The position numbers and the translations under genes were made by a program. 64,000 nucleotides of DNA from Clostridiales bacterium (GTDB lineage: Bacteria; Bacillota; Clostridia; Lachnospirales; Lachnospiraceae): NCBI GenBank assembly GCA_019420275.1, contig JAHZHN010000011.1, positions 29,622 to 93,621 of the forward strand, read 5' to 3'. Of the stretch, positions 15,895 through 24,502 are shown piece after piece; the stretch's first letter is position 1, and every line of letters begins with the position of its first letter. Under the pieces are notes generated by a model. That model was not told where the DNA came from and searched no databases. It saw only the letters and a list, made by a program, of their open reading frames with translations.

Positions 15895-16683
15895 CTAGAT
15901 AATTTTCTCTTCTGTCAGGACAGAAAACAACTGTTCTGTCTTCTCGTCTGCGCTTCCTTCCAAATACACCTGTTTTTGTGTCTCCGGTGGTGCAAACATT
16001 CGCTCAACCGCTGTCGGTGATCCAATCAGTCCATACCGGCTCAAATCCTGATCCGGCATATCCTTAAAGCTTAAAATTCTAATCGGCCGGTCCTTTGTCT
16101 CTCTCATCAGCCGGTAAGATGGGAGTCTTGGAACGCATATATCCTTATCTACTGTAATCAGACATGGAAATGGCAGTTCTGAAACCTGTGTTACGCTGGC
16201 AAGATCCTGCTTAACACAGATAGCATCTTCTCTGACATCTACGATTTCTGATACCCATGCAGCATGAGGTATTCCCATATGTTCCGCAATCGCAGGACCT
16301 ACCTGTGCCGTATCTCCGTCCGTCGTCTGCCTGCCGCATAAAATGAGATCCGCACCCCCTATGACTTCAATTCCTTGTTTCAGAGCATACGACGTTGCCA
16401 GAACATCCGCCCCTGCAAACTTTCTGTCTGACAGGATAACCGCTTCATCTGCCCCCATCGTATAAGCATCCCTTATCATTTCTTCTGCCTGTGCCGGCCC
16501 CATTGTCAGAACTGTAACTGTTCCTCCCATCTTTTCCTTAAGCAGAAGCGCTGTTTCCAGAGCAAACAAGTCATATGGATTGGTCCTTGTCTCTCCTGAC
16601 ATACGCTTCATTGCGCCGGTTTCAGGGTCAATCTCAACATTGGTTCCTGCCGGCACCTGTTTCATGCATACAATGATCTTCAT
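15895..16683 (-). CDS. lctB: Electron-transfer flavoprotein beta subunit (LctB type)
   Basis: A 262-residue EtfB. The N-terminus MKIIVCMKQVPAGTNVEID and the nucleotide-binding GRQTTDGDTAQVGPAIAEHMG are the family signatures; the YDLFALETALLLKE region fits bifurcating EtfB proteins. It is the first gene of the lct-like operon, directly after a promoter at 16731-16759. It would bind the bifurcating FAD and NAD(H). Length is normal. Confidence 0.92.
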   Translation of the reverse strand: MKIIVCMKQVPAGTNVEIDPETGAMKRMSGETRTNPYDLFALETALLLKEKMGGTVTVLTMGPAQAEEMIRDAYTMGADEAVILSDRKFAGADVLATSYALKQGIEVIGGADLILCGRQTTDGDTAQVGPAIAEHMGIPHAAWVSEIVDVREDAICVKQDLASVTQVSELPFPCLITVDKDICVPRLPSYRLMRETKDRPIRILSFKDMPDQDLSRYGLIGSPTAVERMFAPPETQKQVYLEGSADEKTEQLFSVLTEEKII

Positions 16684-16730
16684 AGTGTTTCTTCCTTCTT
16701 TTTCACTTTAGTGCTTTAAACAACTGTATC

Positions 16731-16759
16731 ATTGTATCACTTTTTCTATACATTGTCGA
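16731..16759 (-). promoter_or_regulatory. Promoter of the Etf/lactate dehydrogenase operon
   Basis: On the minus strand there is a -35 TCGACA (16759-16754), a 17-base spacer and a -10 TACAAT (16736-16731). The -10 is embedded in a short direct repeat (TGATACAATGATACA), a possible operator. Confidence 0.6.
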
Positions 16760-16796
16760 GAAATTCACCAAAATCTGTACAAGTTTCACATTTTTT

Positions 16797-18500
16797 TCAC
16801 TCCAAAGGGAGACTTTCCCTTACACAGAGCCTTCCATATCCTACCTGAGAATTGGGATAGACTTCAAATCCATTCATTTTTCTTGCACCCCGCTGAAGAT
16901 ATGCCCTGACCTTTTCTCCATATAAATAGGGATCATTTTCCTTCACGATTCCCCACTCCATCATCAGTGCACAGGCGCCGGAAATAAATGGTGCTGCCAT
17001 AGATGTACCAGACATAACCGATTCTCCTCCTCCCGGTGCCGCTCCCAATATTCCAATTCCAGGTGCTACAAGATCGGGCTTTGACATACAAACTTCTTCA
17101 TCTCCCCTTCCGGAAAATCCCGCATAAGCATTCAGCCGTACATTATATGCGCCTGCTGCTATAATCTTCCGGGCAGTGGACGGAATAGTAAGTGTTAATG
17201 TCGACGATGGTTCTAAAAATCGAGTCTGGGAATTACTTCCTGAGGAAACAGGGAGCCAAAGATCATACCTTCCATTCACTATCCGCTCTGGAATCAGTCT
17301 CAGTTCCCAAGATCCGCTTTCGATACTCTCTCTGTTTTCTGTCAAAAAAGAAAAATAGATTTCCTGAAGCTCATTATAAGGAGTCGGCGTTCCGTAATAT
17401 ACATAAACCAAAGTCCCGCCATAGCGGTATACTCCTTTCCCCTGCTGGTTTTGAATCTGGCGGATTTCTCCGGAAGGTGCCGTCAGTTCTATGCGAATAT
17501 CATCTGTGAAATGTTTCCAGAGCTGCAGATTCATATTTGGCTCAAAGGGAGCAATATCAAACAAAATCTTTTCTGCATCCTGTCGCATTCTCCCATGTTT
17601 ATGCCTCCCTGTATCACCCTCATTTCCCGTTCCGATACAAATCGTGCTTTTCCAGCTTCCTGAAATTCTGGTCACAAACGTTTCCAACAAAGAATTTCCT
17701 CTATGATCTCCATAATTATTTCCATAACTTATATTGACCGCCACCGGGCGTCCATGATCCTGAGCAAATCTTACCGTATAATCCAAAGCAGACATCAGCT
17801 GTGTAGTCCTGGGAAATCCTCTTCCATCAGCATTGCCCAGCTTGACAACAATCAGTTCCGCCTTAGGTGCGACTCCTTTTCTCCCTGCAGCAATTGACGC
17901 CACATGGGTACCGTGTCCCGTTCCATCTGTACTTGGAACCAAACTTCTTCCTCCCGGCTCATGAATAGCCCGGTTAATTTCTTCTTTTGTATACACGCTT
18001 CCCTGATAAAAAGGAGACGGCGGATTTCCGGGAATTGTCTGATCCCACAATACGGCAATCAGCGTATTTCCTTCCTCATCGATAAAATCCGGATGAAAGA
18101 TATCGATTCCGGTATCCAGTATTCCCACATAGACACCTTCTCCGGACAGAGAATCCGGAGGAACCCTCACTGAAATCATGCAGGACGCCGCAATTCCTTC
18201 TTCTCTCTCTAGCAAAAGATTTTTGGGTTTTTCTATATAAATGATCTGAGGCAGAGCAGCAAACTCCAAAATCTCCCTTTCCGGCAGGTAGGCGATTCCA
18301 TATCCCTGACTCAGAAGTTCCACCCGAATTCCTTCTGGGAATTGCTCGGGATGAATCTCTCCTGCATATTGAAACAAAACCTCCCATCGGTCTTCTTCTT
18401 TGTCATACCCTACATCCAGATCCAGGGATCTTTCCCTTACCTGGGGGCTCATTCCCAGTGCCAGATTCAATTCATTTTCCAGCTTTTCATCCTCACCCAT
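16797..18500 (-). CDS. S8 subtilisin-like serine protease, clostridial Csp type
   Basis: A 567-residue subtilase of the clostridial CspA/B/C group, with the inserted jellyroll-like region between the His and Ser motifs (about residues 330-460). The catalytic triad is complete: Asp in GILDTGIDI, His in GTGHGTHVASIAAG and Ser in MSGTSMAAPFISG. The prodomain is the N-terminal 90-100 residues. No signal peptide is seen, consistent with a forespore or cytosolic location. In clostridia these enzymes process the cortex hydrolase pro-SleC at germination. The presence of the triad argues for an active CspB-like protease, not a pseudoprotease. It lies alone between terminated units. Confidence 0.88.
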   Translation of the reverse strand: MGEDEKLENELNLALGMSPQVRERSLDLDVGYDKEEDRWEVLFQYAGEIHPEQFPEGIRVELLSQGYGIAYLPEREILEFAALPQIIYIEKPKNLLLEREEGIAASCMISVRVPPDSLSGEGVYVGILDTGIDIFHPDFIDEEGNTLIAVLWDQTIPGNPPSPFYQGSVYTKEEINRAIHEPGGRSLVPSTDGTGHGTHVASIAAGRKGVAPKAELIVVKLGNADGRGFPRTTQLMSALDYTVRFAQDHGRPVAVNISYGNNYGDHRGNSLLETFVTRISGSWKSTICIGTGNEGDTGRHKHGRMRQDAEKILFDIAPFEPNMNLQLWKHFTDDIRIELTAPSGEIRQIQNQQGKGVYRYGGTLVYVYYGTPTPYNELQEIYFSFLTENRESIESGSWELRLIPERIVNGRYDLWLPVSSGSNSQTRFLEPSSTLTLTIPSTARKIIAAGAYNVRLNAYAGFSGRGDEEVCMSKPDLVAPGIGILGAAPGGGESVMSGTSMAAPFISGACALMMEWGIVKENDPYLYGEKVRAYLQRGARKMNGFEVYPNSQVGYGRLCVRESLPLE

Positions 18501-18530
18501 ATCATTTTTCCTTTTTTATCTGATATATTC

Positions 18531-18567
18531 AAAAAGCTTCCCTCCTATGCAACAGAGAGAAGCTTTT
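18531..18567 (-). terminator. Intrinsic terminator after the ThrE genes
   Basis: An imperfect stem (AAAAAGCTTCCCTCC 18531-18545 with GAGAGAAGCTTTT 18555-18567) is followed on the minus strand by a short T-run, between the threonine/serine exporter genes and the protease gene. Confidence 0.7.
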
Positions 18568-18595
18568 AAATCTAAAGATTAAAAACAATGCTTTT

Positions 18596-19045
18596 CTATT
18601 TTTCCATTGTATAATAACGGCGGATCTGAGTATACATTTTAAAAAACGAAGATGCAATCATAATCCCTCCGGCCATGGCTGCCGCAATCATAACCGTCCT
18701 TTGCCCATACTCAGAAAATAAGGGCCATTCTTTTGCAATCGCATAATTCATTGTATAATACAAAGTTCCTCCCGGAACCATAGGAATAATGGCACTAATC
18801 AAATAAACTGTTACCGGAGTCTTTTGAGTTCTCGCCATCAGTTCCGCATAAGCCGTCGCCGCCATCGTAGCAAATAAATTGGTTAAAAAAGCGTTTCCTA
18901 TCACGTTTTGAAATCCAAGATAAGAAGCCCAGCATATCATACCTCCCAGACCGGAGATCCACAGCTTCTTTCCATGAAGATGATACAGCGCCGCAAATCC
19001 TGTGCTTCCCACAAAACTTGCCGCAATTTGTATGATTCCTTCCAT
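18596..19045 (-). CDS. Threonine/serine exporter, C-terminal part (ThrE_2, YjjB-like)
   Basis: A 149-residue membrane protein (MEGIIQIAASFVGSTGFAAL...) with about five helices and the PMVPGGTLYYTMNYAI motif typical of the ThrE second domain. The ATG at 19045 is chosen because GGAGGTG lies 9 bases upstream. It follows directly after the gene for the first ThrE domain, and the pair together replaces the single-chain corynebacterial exporter. Neighbours give no further hint about the substrate. Confidence 0.9.
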   Translation of the reverse strand: MEGIIQIAASFVGSTGFAALYHLHGKKLWISGLGGMICWASYLGFQNVIGNAFLTNLFATMAATAYAELMARTQKTPVTVYLISAIIPMVPGGTLYYTMNYAIAKEWPLFSEYGQRTVMIAAAMAGGIMIASSFFKMYTQIRRYYTMEK

Positions 19046-19046
19046 T

Positions 19047-19805
19047 TTATATAACACCTCCCCAGAACACGATTGCCGCAAACGAACCACCCGCCAGAAA
19101 TACTGCCAGGATAATCGATTCACATACGGTCAGTATCCCCGACATCGTATCCCCACTGATCATATCCCGCAAACCATTTACGAAAGCAACCCCTGGCACT
19201 AAAAGCATGATATTGCCGATGATTACCGTTCCGTATTCTGATGCTGTTCCTGTTCTTGAAATTCCATAAGCCGCCGACGCCACAAGAAAAGCAGATAAAA
19301 AATCTAAAAACATACGGTTGATCAGAAATCTCTTCATATACTCCCGAAACAGCATAACCATGCCTCCAATCGCAAAAGCCGCCAGAGATTCCTGCCATCC
19401 TCCGCCGAAAAACACTGAAAAAGCTGCTGCGATCAGAGCCGATACCAACGTTCGTTTTTTTAGGCTCTGTCCATCGCCCTGTTCAATCTTCTCCAGTCTT
19501 TCTCTAACTTCCTGAAGATCCGGCTGATTCTCACATATATATCTAGACAGCTGATTTAACTGGTCTAATTTTGTAAAGTCTGTATGATATTCCTTGATTC
19601 GTTTTGTTCTTGTATATACTTCACCGCTGTCATCCCGAACAGAAGCAACAATACTTGAGGTTATCGAAAATACATCGGTTTCTTTCGCTCCATATGCCCT
19701 GCAGATTCTGTTGATCGTATCTTCCACCCTGGAGACTCCTCCTCCAGATACAAGAAGAGACGCTCCAATGTCAACTGCTGTCACTAATACTTGTTTCATT
19801 TCCAT
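19047..19805 (-). CDS. Threonine/serine exporter, N-terminal part (ThrE, YjjP-like)
   Basis: A protein of about 252 residues. The cytosolic N-terminal region carries ASLLVSGGGVSRVEDTINRICRAYG and a SITSSIVASVRD segment, typical of DUF1212/ThrE. Membrane helices follow, including MLLVPGVAFVNGLRDMISGDTMSG. The start at 19805 is supported by AGGAG 7 bases upstream; the longer frame runs into the degV terminator. It is coupled to the YjjB-like gene, whose ATG begins 2 bases after this stop. It likely exports threonine, serine or small dipeptides. Confidence 0.9.
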   Translation of the reverse strand: MEMKQVLVTAVDIGASLLVSGGGVSRVEDTINRICRAYGAKETDVFSITSSIVASVRDDSGEVYTRTKRIKEYHTDFTKLDQLNQLSRYICENQPDLQEVRERLEKIEQGDGQSLKKRTLVSALIAAAFSVFFGGGWQESLAAFAIGGMVMLFREYMKRFLINRMFLDFLSAFLVASAAYGISRTGTASEYGTVIIGNIMLLVPGVAFVNGLRDMISGDTMSGILTVCESIILAVFLAGGSFAAIVFWGGVI

Positions 19806-19845
19806 ATGCATTCTCCTAAGTTTCATAATCGCATCTATTCTAGCA

Positions 19846-19881
19846 CAAAAAATCCTCATACCATAAAAAAGTATGAGGATT
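19846..19881 (-). terminator. Intrinsic terminator after degV
   Basis: An 11-bp stem (AATCCTCATAC 19851-19861 with GTATGAGGATT 19871-19881) is followed on the minus strand by a T-run. It ends the degV unit. Confidence 0.88.
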
Positions 19882-19891
19882 TCACTAAAAT

Positions 19892-20764
19892 TTAACACTC
19901 AAAATGTTTCCGCGTCCACGCAGCAGCCAAAGCACCATGTCCAATATGACAGGCAACACTTAAAGAAAGAGGATCCATGTGAAACTCCATTCCCGGAAAT
20001 GCTTCCTTTAATTCTTCGGCCCATTCTTCTGCATCTTCCAGGTTTCCCGTATAAGCAGCCTGCAGATATGCATGTTTTTTGTAATCACCATCTGGGAACT
20101 GCTCTTCCAGTTCTTTTTGAATGGCAGCAATCATTTTCTTCTTGGCGGCTTTAACTCCGCGTGTCTTTGCGTAAGCATCCAGTTTTTCTCCATGAATTTG
20201 AAGTACAGGCTTAATGCTTAACACAGTTCCTATGGCAGCAGCAGCCGGCGTTATCCTTCCGCCCTTTTTTAAATATTTTAAAGTATCCACCATAATATAA
20301 ATTCCACTGTCAAATTTTTCTTCTTCCAGGATTTCTTTTATTTCATGGGCGTTTTTTCCCTCTTTTCTAAGTTCTAAAGCATCGAGAACTGACTGTCTCT
20401 GTGTCACGGAAATCCTCTGATTATCTACAACCTGTACTTTTTCTCCATACTCCTGTGCAAGCATTGCTGCCGTGGCACAGGAACTGCTCAAGCCACTGGA
20501 CATGGGGATGTGAACAATCTGATCATAATCTTTGAGAAGCTTGTCCCATAAATCTGTCACGTCTCCCGGAGCAGGCTGTGATGTCTTGATATCCTGGTTA
20601 TTTTCAAGTTTCCGATAAAAATCTTCCTGAGTCAGCGTAATTTCTTCAAAATACAGTGTCTCATCAATATAAAACGGCATGGGAAGTACGGAAATTCCCA
20701 GTTCTTTTCCTTCCTTCTGAGTGATTCCGCTGTTGCTGTCCGTTACAATTGCTATCTTTTCCAT
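19892..20764 (-). CDS. DegV-family fatty-acid-binding protein
   Basis: A 290-residue DegV/FakB-type protein. Visible motifs are IAIVTDSNSGI at the N-terminus, KTSQPAPGDV, the lipid-head-contacting PMSSGLSSSCATA and LKYLKKGGRI. FakB proteins hold fatty acids for phosphorylation by FakA in phospholipid synthesis. The gene lies 19 bases after maf. No specific acyl preference can be read from the sequence. Confidence 0.92.
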   Translation of the reverse strand: MEKIAIVTDSNSGITQKEGKELGISVLPMPFYIDETLYFEEITLTQEDFYRKLENNQDIKTSQPAPGDVTDLWDKLLKDYDQIVHIPMSSGLSSSCATAAMLAQEYGEKVQVVDNQRISVTQRQSVLDALELRKEGKNAHEIKEILEEEKFDSGIYIMVDTLKYLKKGGRITPAAAAIGTVLSIKPVLQIHGEKLDAYAKTRGVKAAKKKMIAAIQKELEEQFPDGDYKKHAYLQAAYTGNLEDAEEWAEELKEAFPGMEFHMDPLSLSVACHIGHGALAAAWTRKHFEC

Positions 20765-20783
20765 TTCAAATCCCTTTCTTTGT

Positions 20784-21344
20784 CTATGATAAGATTTTCT
20801 TCATCTCATGCAAAAATCTTGCAATTGGAAATCCTACCACATTATAGTAGTCTCCTTCAATCGATCGGATAAACACTGCTGCCTTCCCTTGGATTCCATA
20901 GGCTCCTGCCTTGTCCATGGGCTCACCAGTACGGATATACTCCTCAATTTCCTGATCATCTATTTCATAAAAACGAACTTTCGTCTCTTCATAAAAAGAT
21001 GTTTCTTTTCCCTGAAAGATCACAGTCACACCAGTATATACCTGATGTACATTACCGCTTAACATAGAAAGCATTCTGGCAGCATCTTCCTCATCTTTTG
21101 GTTTTCCCAGAATCTTCCCCTCAAAAGCAACTACGGTGTCCGCTCCTACAATAATCTCATCTCCTTGTATCTTCTTCCAGATATCTCTGGCTTTCTGCCC
21201 AGATAACTCCATGACCGCTTCCTCCGGACGTTCTTTCGTAATAACTTCCTGAACATGGCTTGGCATCACATCGAAGGATAATTCCGCCAGTTCAAAAATT
21301 TCTTTCCGTCTTGGAGAACCAGACGCCAATATGATATGCTTCAT
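20784..21344 (-). CDS. maf: Maf-family nucleotide pyrophosphatase
   Basis: A 186-residue house-cleaning nucleoside-triphosphate pyrophosphatase. The N-terminal ILASGSPRRKEI, the VGADTVV motif and GKPKDEEDA are family signatures; the C-terminal YGIQGKAAVFI and GDYYNVVGFPI are also typical. It probably hydrolyses dTTP/UTP or modified nucleotides. Its RBS lies right behind the pnp terminator, so transcription probably arrives by read-through or from a hidden promoter. Downstream is degV. Confidence 0.94.
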   Translation of the reverse strand: MKHIILASGSPRRKEIFELAELSFDVMPSHVQEVITKERPEEAVMELSGQKARDIWKKIQGDEIIVGADTVVAFEGKILGKPKDEEDAARMLSMLSGNVHQVYTGVTVIFQGKETSFYEETKVRFYEIDDQEIEEYIRTGEPMDKAGAYGIQGKAAVFIRSIEGDYYNVVGFPIARFLHEMKKILS

Positions 21345-21358
21345 TTTCGTCTCCTATA

Positions 21359-21391
21359 CAAAAACCGGACATATTATCTGTGCCCGGTTTT
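21359..21391 (-). terminator. Intrinsic terminator after pnp, abutting maf
   Basis: An 8-bp stem (AAAACCGG near 21361-21368 with CCGGTTTT 21384-21391) has a T-run on the minus strand. The maf RBS begins within about 10 bases of it. Confidence 0.78.
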
Positions 21392-21403
21392 CATTTTCTT
21401 TGT

Positions 21404-23494
21404 CTAATCTTCTATTTTTTCTTCCAGCTTCAGGTTAATTCTTCCCATCTTATCAATTTCCAATACCTTAACCGCAACTTTATCTCCAATGTTTACAACA
21501 TCTTCTACTTTGTTGACTCTCTCTTTTGCCAATTTGGAAATATGGATCATTCCATCTTTGTTCGGAGAAAGCTGCACAAAAGCACCAAACGGCATGATGC
21601 GCACAACTTCACCTTCATAGATATCTCCCACATTAAGAGGCTCTACAATAGACTTGATAATACTGATGGCTTTGTCAATCATTGCCTGGTCTTCACTTAA
21701 AATATCAATTCTTCCGCTCTCATCAATATCAATCTTAACTCCGGTCTCATCGATGATTCCATTGATCGTCTTGCCCTGTTTTCCGATTACTTCAGAAATC
21801 TTATCCGGATCAATCGTATACTGGGAAATCTTCGGAGCATATTTTCCTACATGATCTCTTGCCTGACCAATCACTGGGTTCATTACTTCATGCAGGATAT
21901 AAGTTCTTGCTTCCTTAGTTCTTGCGATTGCTTCCCGGATAATCTGTTCCGTAAGTCCATGAATCTTAATATCCATCTGGATCGCTGTTATTCCTTTATC
22001 CGTACCAGCAACCTTAAAGTCCATATCCCCAAAGAAATCCTCTAATCCCTGGATATCCGTTAAAATAATGTAATCATCATCGCTGTCTCCTGTTACCAAA
22101 CCAACTGAAATTCCTGCCACCGGAGCCTTGATCGGCACTCCGGAAGCCATCAGTGACAGAGAAGATGCACAGATACTTCCCTGAGATGTAGATCCATTAG
22201 ATTCCATGATCTCAGATACCGTACGAATCGCATAAGGAAATTCTTCTACTGTAGGCAGTACCGGAACAAGGGCACGCTCTGCTAATGCTCCGTGTCCGAT
22301 CTCACGACGTCCCGGCCCTCTGCTCGGTCTCGTTTCTCCCACGGAATATGACGGGAAATTGTAGTGATGCATATATCTTTTTTCTGTTTCCGTCACATCG
22401 ATTCCATCTAATCTCTGAGCCTCTGATAAAGATCCCAGTGTCGTAACTGTCATAACCTGAGTCTGTCCCCTCTGGAACATTGCAGATCCATGAACTCGCG
22501 GCAGACAGTCAATTTCTGCATGAAGCGGACGAATCTGCTTCACATCACGGCCGTCTGGACGTTTCTTATCCTTTAAGATCATTTTGCGGACTGTCTTTTT
22601 CTGGAAATCATAAACAGCCTCAGATACCTGTTCCATCCATTCTTCATTTTCTGCATAACGCTCTTCCAGTTTTTCCTCAATTTCACGAATATTAGCTTCT
22701 CTTGTCTGTTTATCGTCTGTGAAAACTGCTTCTTCCATCGCTTCCGGTGTGATAAAAGATACCATATCTTCATACATTTCCGGATTTACCGTATGATGCT
22801 CATATTCGTGCTTTTCTTTTCCGCATTCCGCTACAATCTCATCAATAAACTTAATAATTTCCTGGTTGACCTCATGTGCTTTGAAAATAGCTTCCAGCAT
22901 AACGTCTTCCGGCACTTCATTGGCACCTGCTTCAATCATAATGACTTTTTCTCTTGTGGAAGCAACCGTAAGTGCTAAATCAGATACCTCTTTCTGTGCT
23001 GCAGTTGGATTGATCACGAATTCTCCATCTACAAGACCAACCATCGTAGATGCAGTAGGTCCATCAAATGGGATATCAGAAATTGCTGTCGCGATCGCAG
23101 ACCCCAGCATTGCTGTTAATTCCGGACTGCAGTCCGGATCCACTGACATAACCAGATTATCCAGAGTAACATCATTTCGGTAATCTTTCGGGAACAGCGG
23201 TCTCATCGGACGGTCAATAACTCTGTCTGTAAGAATCGCATTTTCAGAAGGTTTCCCTTCTCTCTTTAAGTATCCTCCCGGAATCTTTCCTACCGCATAT
23301 AACTTCTCTTCATACTCTACACTCAAAGGGAAAAAGTCAATTCCCTCTCTTGGCTTCTCAGATGCAGTCGCAGTTGACAGCACAACAGTATCCCCATAGT
23401 GCATAAACGCGGCTCCATTTGCCTGGGCTGCCACACGTCCGATTTCTACCATTAGTGTACGGCCCGCAAGTTCCATACTAAACTGTTTTATCAT
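21404..23494 (-). CDS. pnp: Polyribonucleotide nucleotidyltransferase (PNPase)
   Basis: A 696-residue phosphorolytic 3'-5' exoribonuclease, a core part of RNA turnover. Two RNase PH domains surround a helical linker. FFPLSVEYEEKLYAVGKIPGGY and the catalytic-core region SNGSTSQGSICASSLSLMASGVP are clear. A KH domain (DKISEVIGKQGKTINGIIDETG) and an S1 domain (GDIYEGEVVRIMPFGAFVQL) end the protein. The ATG at 23494 has AGGAGA 7 bases upstream. It has its own promoter and a long hairpin leader. An arginase-family gene separates it from rpsO, which is its usual neighbour. Confidence 0.97.
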   Translation of the reverse strand: MIKQFSMELAGRTLMVEIGRVAAQANGAAFMHYGDTVVLSTATASEKPREGIDFFPLSVEYEEKLYAVGKIPGGYLKREGKPSENAILTDRVIDRPMRPLFPKDYRNDVTLDNLVMSVDPDCSPELTAMLGSAIATAISDIPFDGPTASTMVGLVDGEFVINPTAAQKEVSDLALTVASTREKVIMIEAGANEVPEDVMLEAIFKAHEVNQEIIKFIDEIVAECGKEKHEYEHHTVNPEMYEDMVSFITPEAMEEAVFTDDKQTREANIREIEEKLEERYAENEEWMEQVSEAVYDFQKKTVRKMILKDKKRPDGRDVKQIRPLHAEIDCLPRVHGSAMFQRGQTQVMTVTTLGSLSEAQRLDGIDVTETEKRYMHHYNFPSYSVGETRPSRGPGRREIGHGALAERALVPVLPTVEEFPYAIRTVSEIMESNGSTSQGSICASSLSLMASGVPIKAPVAGISVGLVTGDSDDDYIILTDIQGLEDFFGDMDFKVAGTDKGITAIQMDIKIHGLTEQIIREAIARTKEARTYILHEVMNPVIGQARDHVGKYAPKISQYTIDPDKISEVIGKQGKTINGIIDETGVKIDIDESGRIDILSEDQAMIDKAISIIKSIVEPLNVGDIYEGEVVRIMPFGAFVQLSPNKDGMIHISKLAKERVNKVEDVVNIGDKVAVKVLEIDKMGRINLKLEEKIED

Positions 23495-23527
23495 AATTTC
23501 GTCTCCTTTTATTCTGTTTTGATTATA

Positions 23528-23606
23528 AGGCGCCGAAACAACTGAAAAACCGGCTGTGTTCTCTCCTTCCGGCAAACCGGCTTTTCAGTAGTCTCGGGAA
23601 ACGCCT
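23528..23606 (-). promoter_or_regulatory. Long hairpin in the pnp 5' leader
   Basis: A 13-bp inner stem (ACTGAAAAACCGG 23541-23553 with CCGGCTTTTCAGT 23577-23589, one G-U type mismatch) extends through a CCGA/TCGG pair and an outer AGGCG/CGCCT stem. It begins a few bases after the predicted transcript start and ends about 35 bases before the pnp start. There is no T-run, so it is not a terminator. In E. coli an analogous pnp leader hairpin is cut by RNase III and used for PNPase autocontrol. Confidence 0.65.
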
Positions 23607-23617
23607 CAATAACCATG

Positions 23618-24394
23618 TTATTGTACCATACTCTTTTCAAAAAAACCAGCCCTTTTATAGTCTTCAAGAAATCCAAAAAGAACATCATTGGTTTTTTCAT
23701 TTATATTGCGCCAAAGGCACTCCTGGGCAACATTTCCGGTCCTTGGAGCTTCCCCGCAAATATCAATGCCCAAAACCTCTCTTTTTCTTATGAAAGAATC
23801 CAGAATGTGACACATTTCCTCAAGCGTCATATCTCCCTGCGTCCATGCAGTCCTGGCCCACTGTTCCCCCAGCACATCCTTATCGATGGAAATATAGATT
23901 GGAAAACCATCCTTTGCTTCTTCTGGTCTGTTTCCTTGATGCATTTGCTCCTGGGTCATAATATGCATTTTCCCCTTATGATAATCTCCGATTCTCTCCA
24001 CATCTTTCTGTTCCGGTCCAATTAAATAAACCTCTTTCATATTTTCCTGACCTTCCAGGGCATTCCGAAGCCAGCTCCCGCAAGTCAGAAGTTCCTCCAG
24101 CATAGGAAAATCCATATCGGTGTGATGATCCAAAACCAGAAGATCAAAAGGCTGTCTGATTTGTTCCATCCATAGCCTCGTCATATAGTGATAATTGCCG
24201 GAATCCAGAAAATGAATCCCGCCCGTGCCTTTGACAGCAATCTCCTTCTCCAGCCATTCTCTGGTTTTCTCATCCAGACAGCAGTTGGTTCCATACAGAT
24301 GTTCACAATCAATTTCTTCTATGTCCTCTCCTTTGTAAAAATCCTGCTGCCTGTACGCGCCGGAAAAATGAAAAAGTATATTCCCGCTGTCCAC
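23618..24394 (-). CDS. Arginase/agmatinase-superfamily protein
   Basis: A protein of about 258 residues starting at GTG 24394, chosen because AAGGAG lies 8 bases upstream and the longer frame would run into the rpsO terminator. The dimetal site of ureohydrolases is recognisable: a His in SGNYHY, the Asp/His/Asp cluster in LVLDHHTDMD and ISIDKDVLG. GIDICGEAP follows near the C-terminus. The GGDHS motif itself is altered to DSGNYH. It may hydrolyse a guanidino compound or act on another C-N bond. It sits between rpsO and pnp, which is unusual. Confidence 0.8.
   Translation of the reverse strand: MDSGNILFHFSGAYRQQDFYKGEDIEEIDCEHLYGTNCCLDEKTREWLEKEIAVKGTGGIHFLDSGNYHYMTRLWMEQIRQPFDLLVLDHHTDMDFPMLEELLTCGSWLRNALEGQENMKEVYLIGPEQKDVERIGDYHKGKMHIMTQEQMHQGNRPEEAKDGFPIYISIDKDVLGEQWARTAWTQGDMTLEEMCHILDSFIRKREVLGIDICGEAPRTGNVAQECLWRNINEKTNDVLFGFLEDYKRAGFFEKSMVQ
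23620..23628 (-). promoter_or_regulatory. Extended -10 promoter of pnp
   Basis: The minus strand reads TGGTACAAT, an extended -10 (TG-N-TACAAT). No good -35 is seen. It overlaps the end of the upstream gene and places the transcript start near 23612, directly before the leader hairpin. Confidence 0.5.
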
Positions 24395-24454
24395 ATTACC
24401 ATCTCCTTTGTCAAAAAACAAGCATTCAGACTTTTCCAATCTGACAAATATAAA

Positions 24455-24488
24455 ACACCTTTTGTCGTATTCTCGCGACAAAAGGTGT
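24455..24488 (-). terminator. Intrinsic terminator after rpsO
   Basis: A perfect 13-bp stem (ACACCTTTTGTCG 24455-24467 with CGACAAAAGGTGT 24476-24488) has an 8-base loop, then TTTTATATTT on the minus strand. Confidence 0.88.
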
Positions 24489-24502
24489 CTGATCCTGATT
24501 TA

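Noticed and set aside
23495..23575. N-terminal extension of PNPase
   Set aside because: The extra residues lie in the leader hairpin; the ATG at 23494 has a proper RBS and the normal PNPase N-terminus.
24395..24481. N-terminal extension of the arginase-family protein from a TTG
   Set aside because: The extension would begin inside the rpsO terminator; a GTG with AAGGAG eight bases upstream is a better start.
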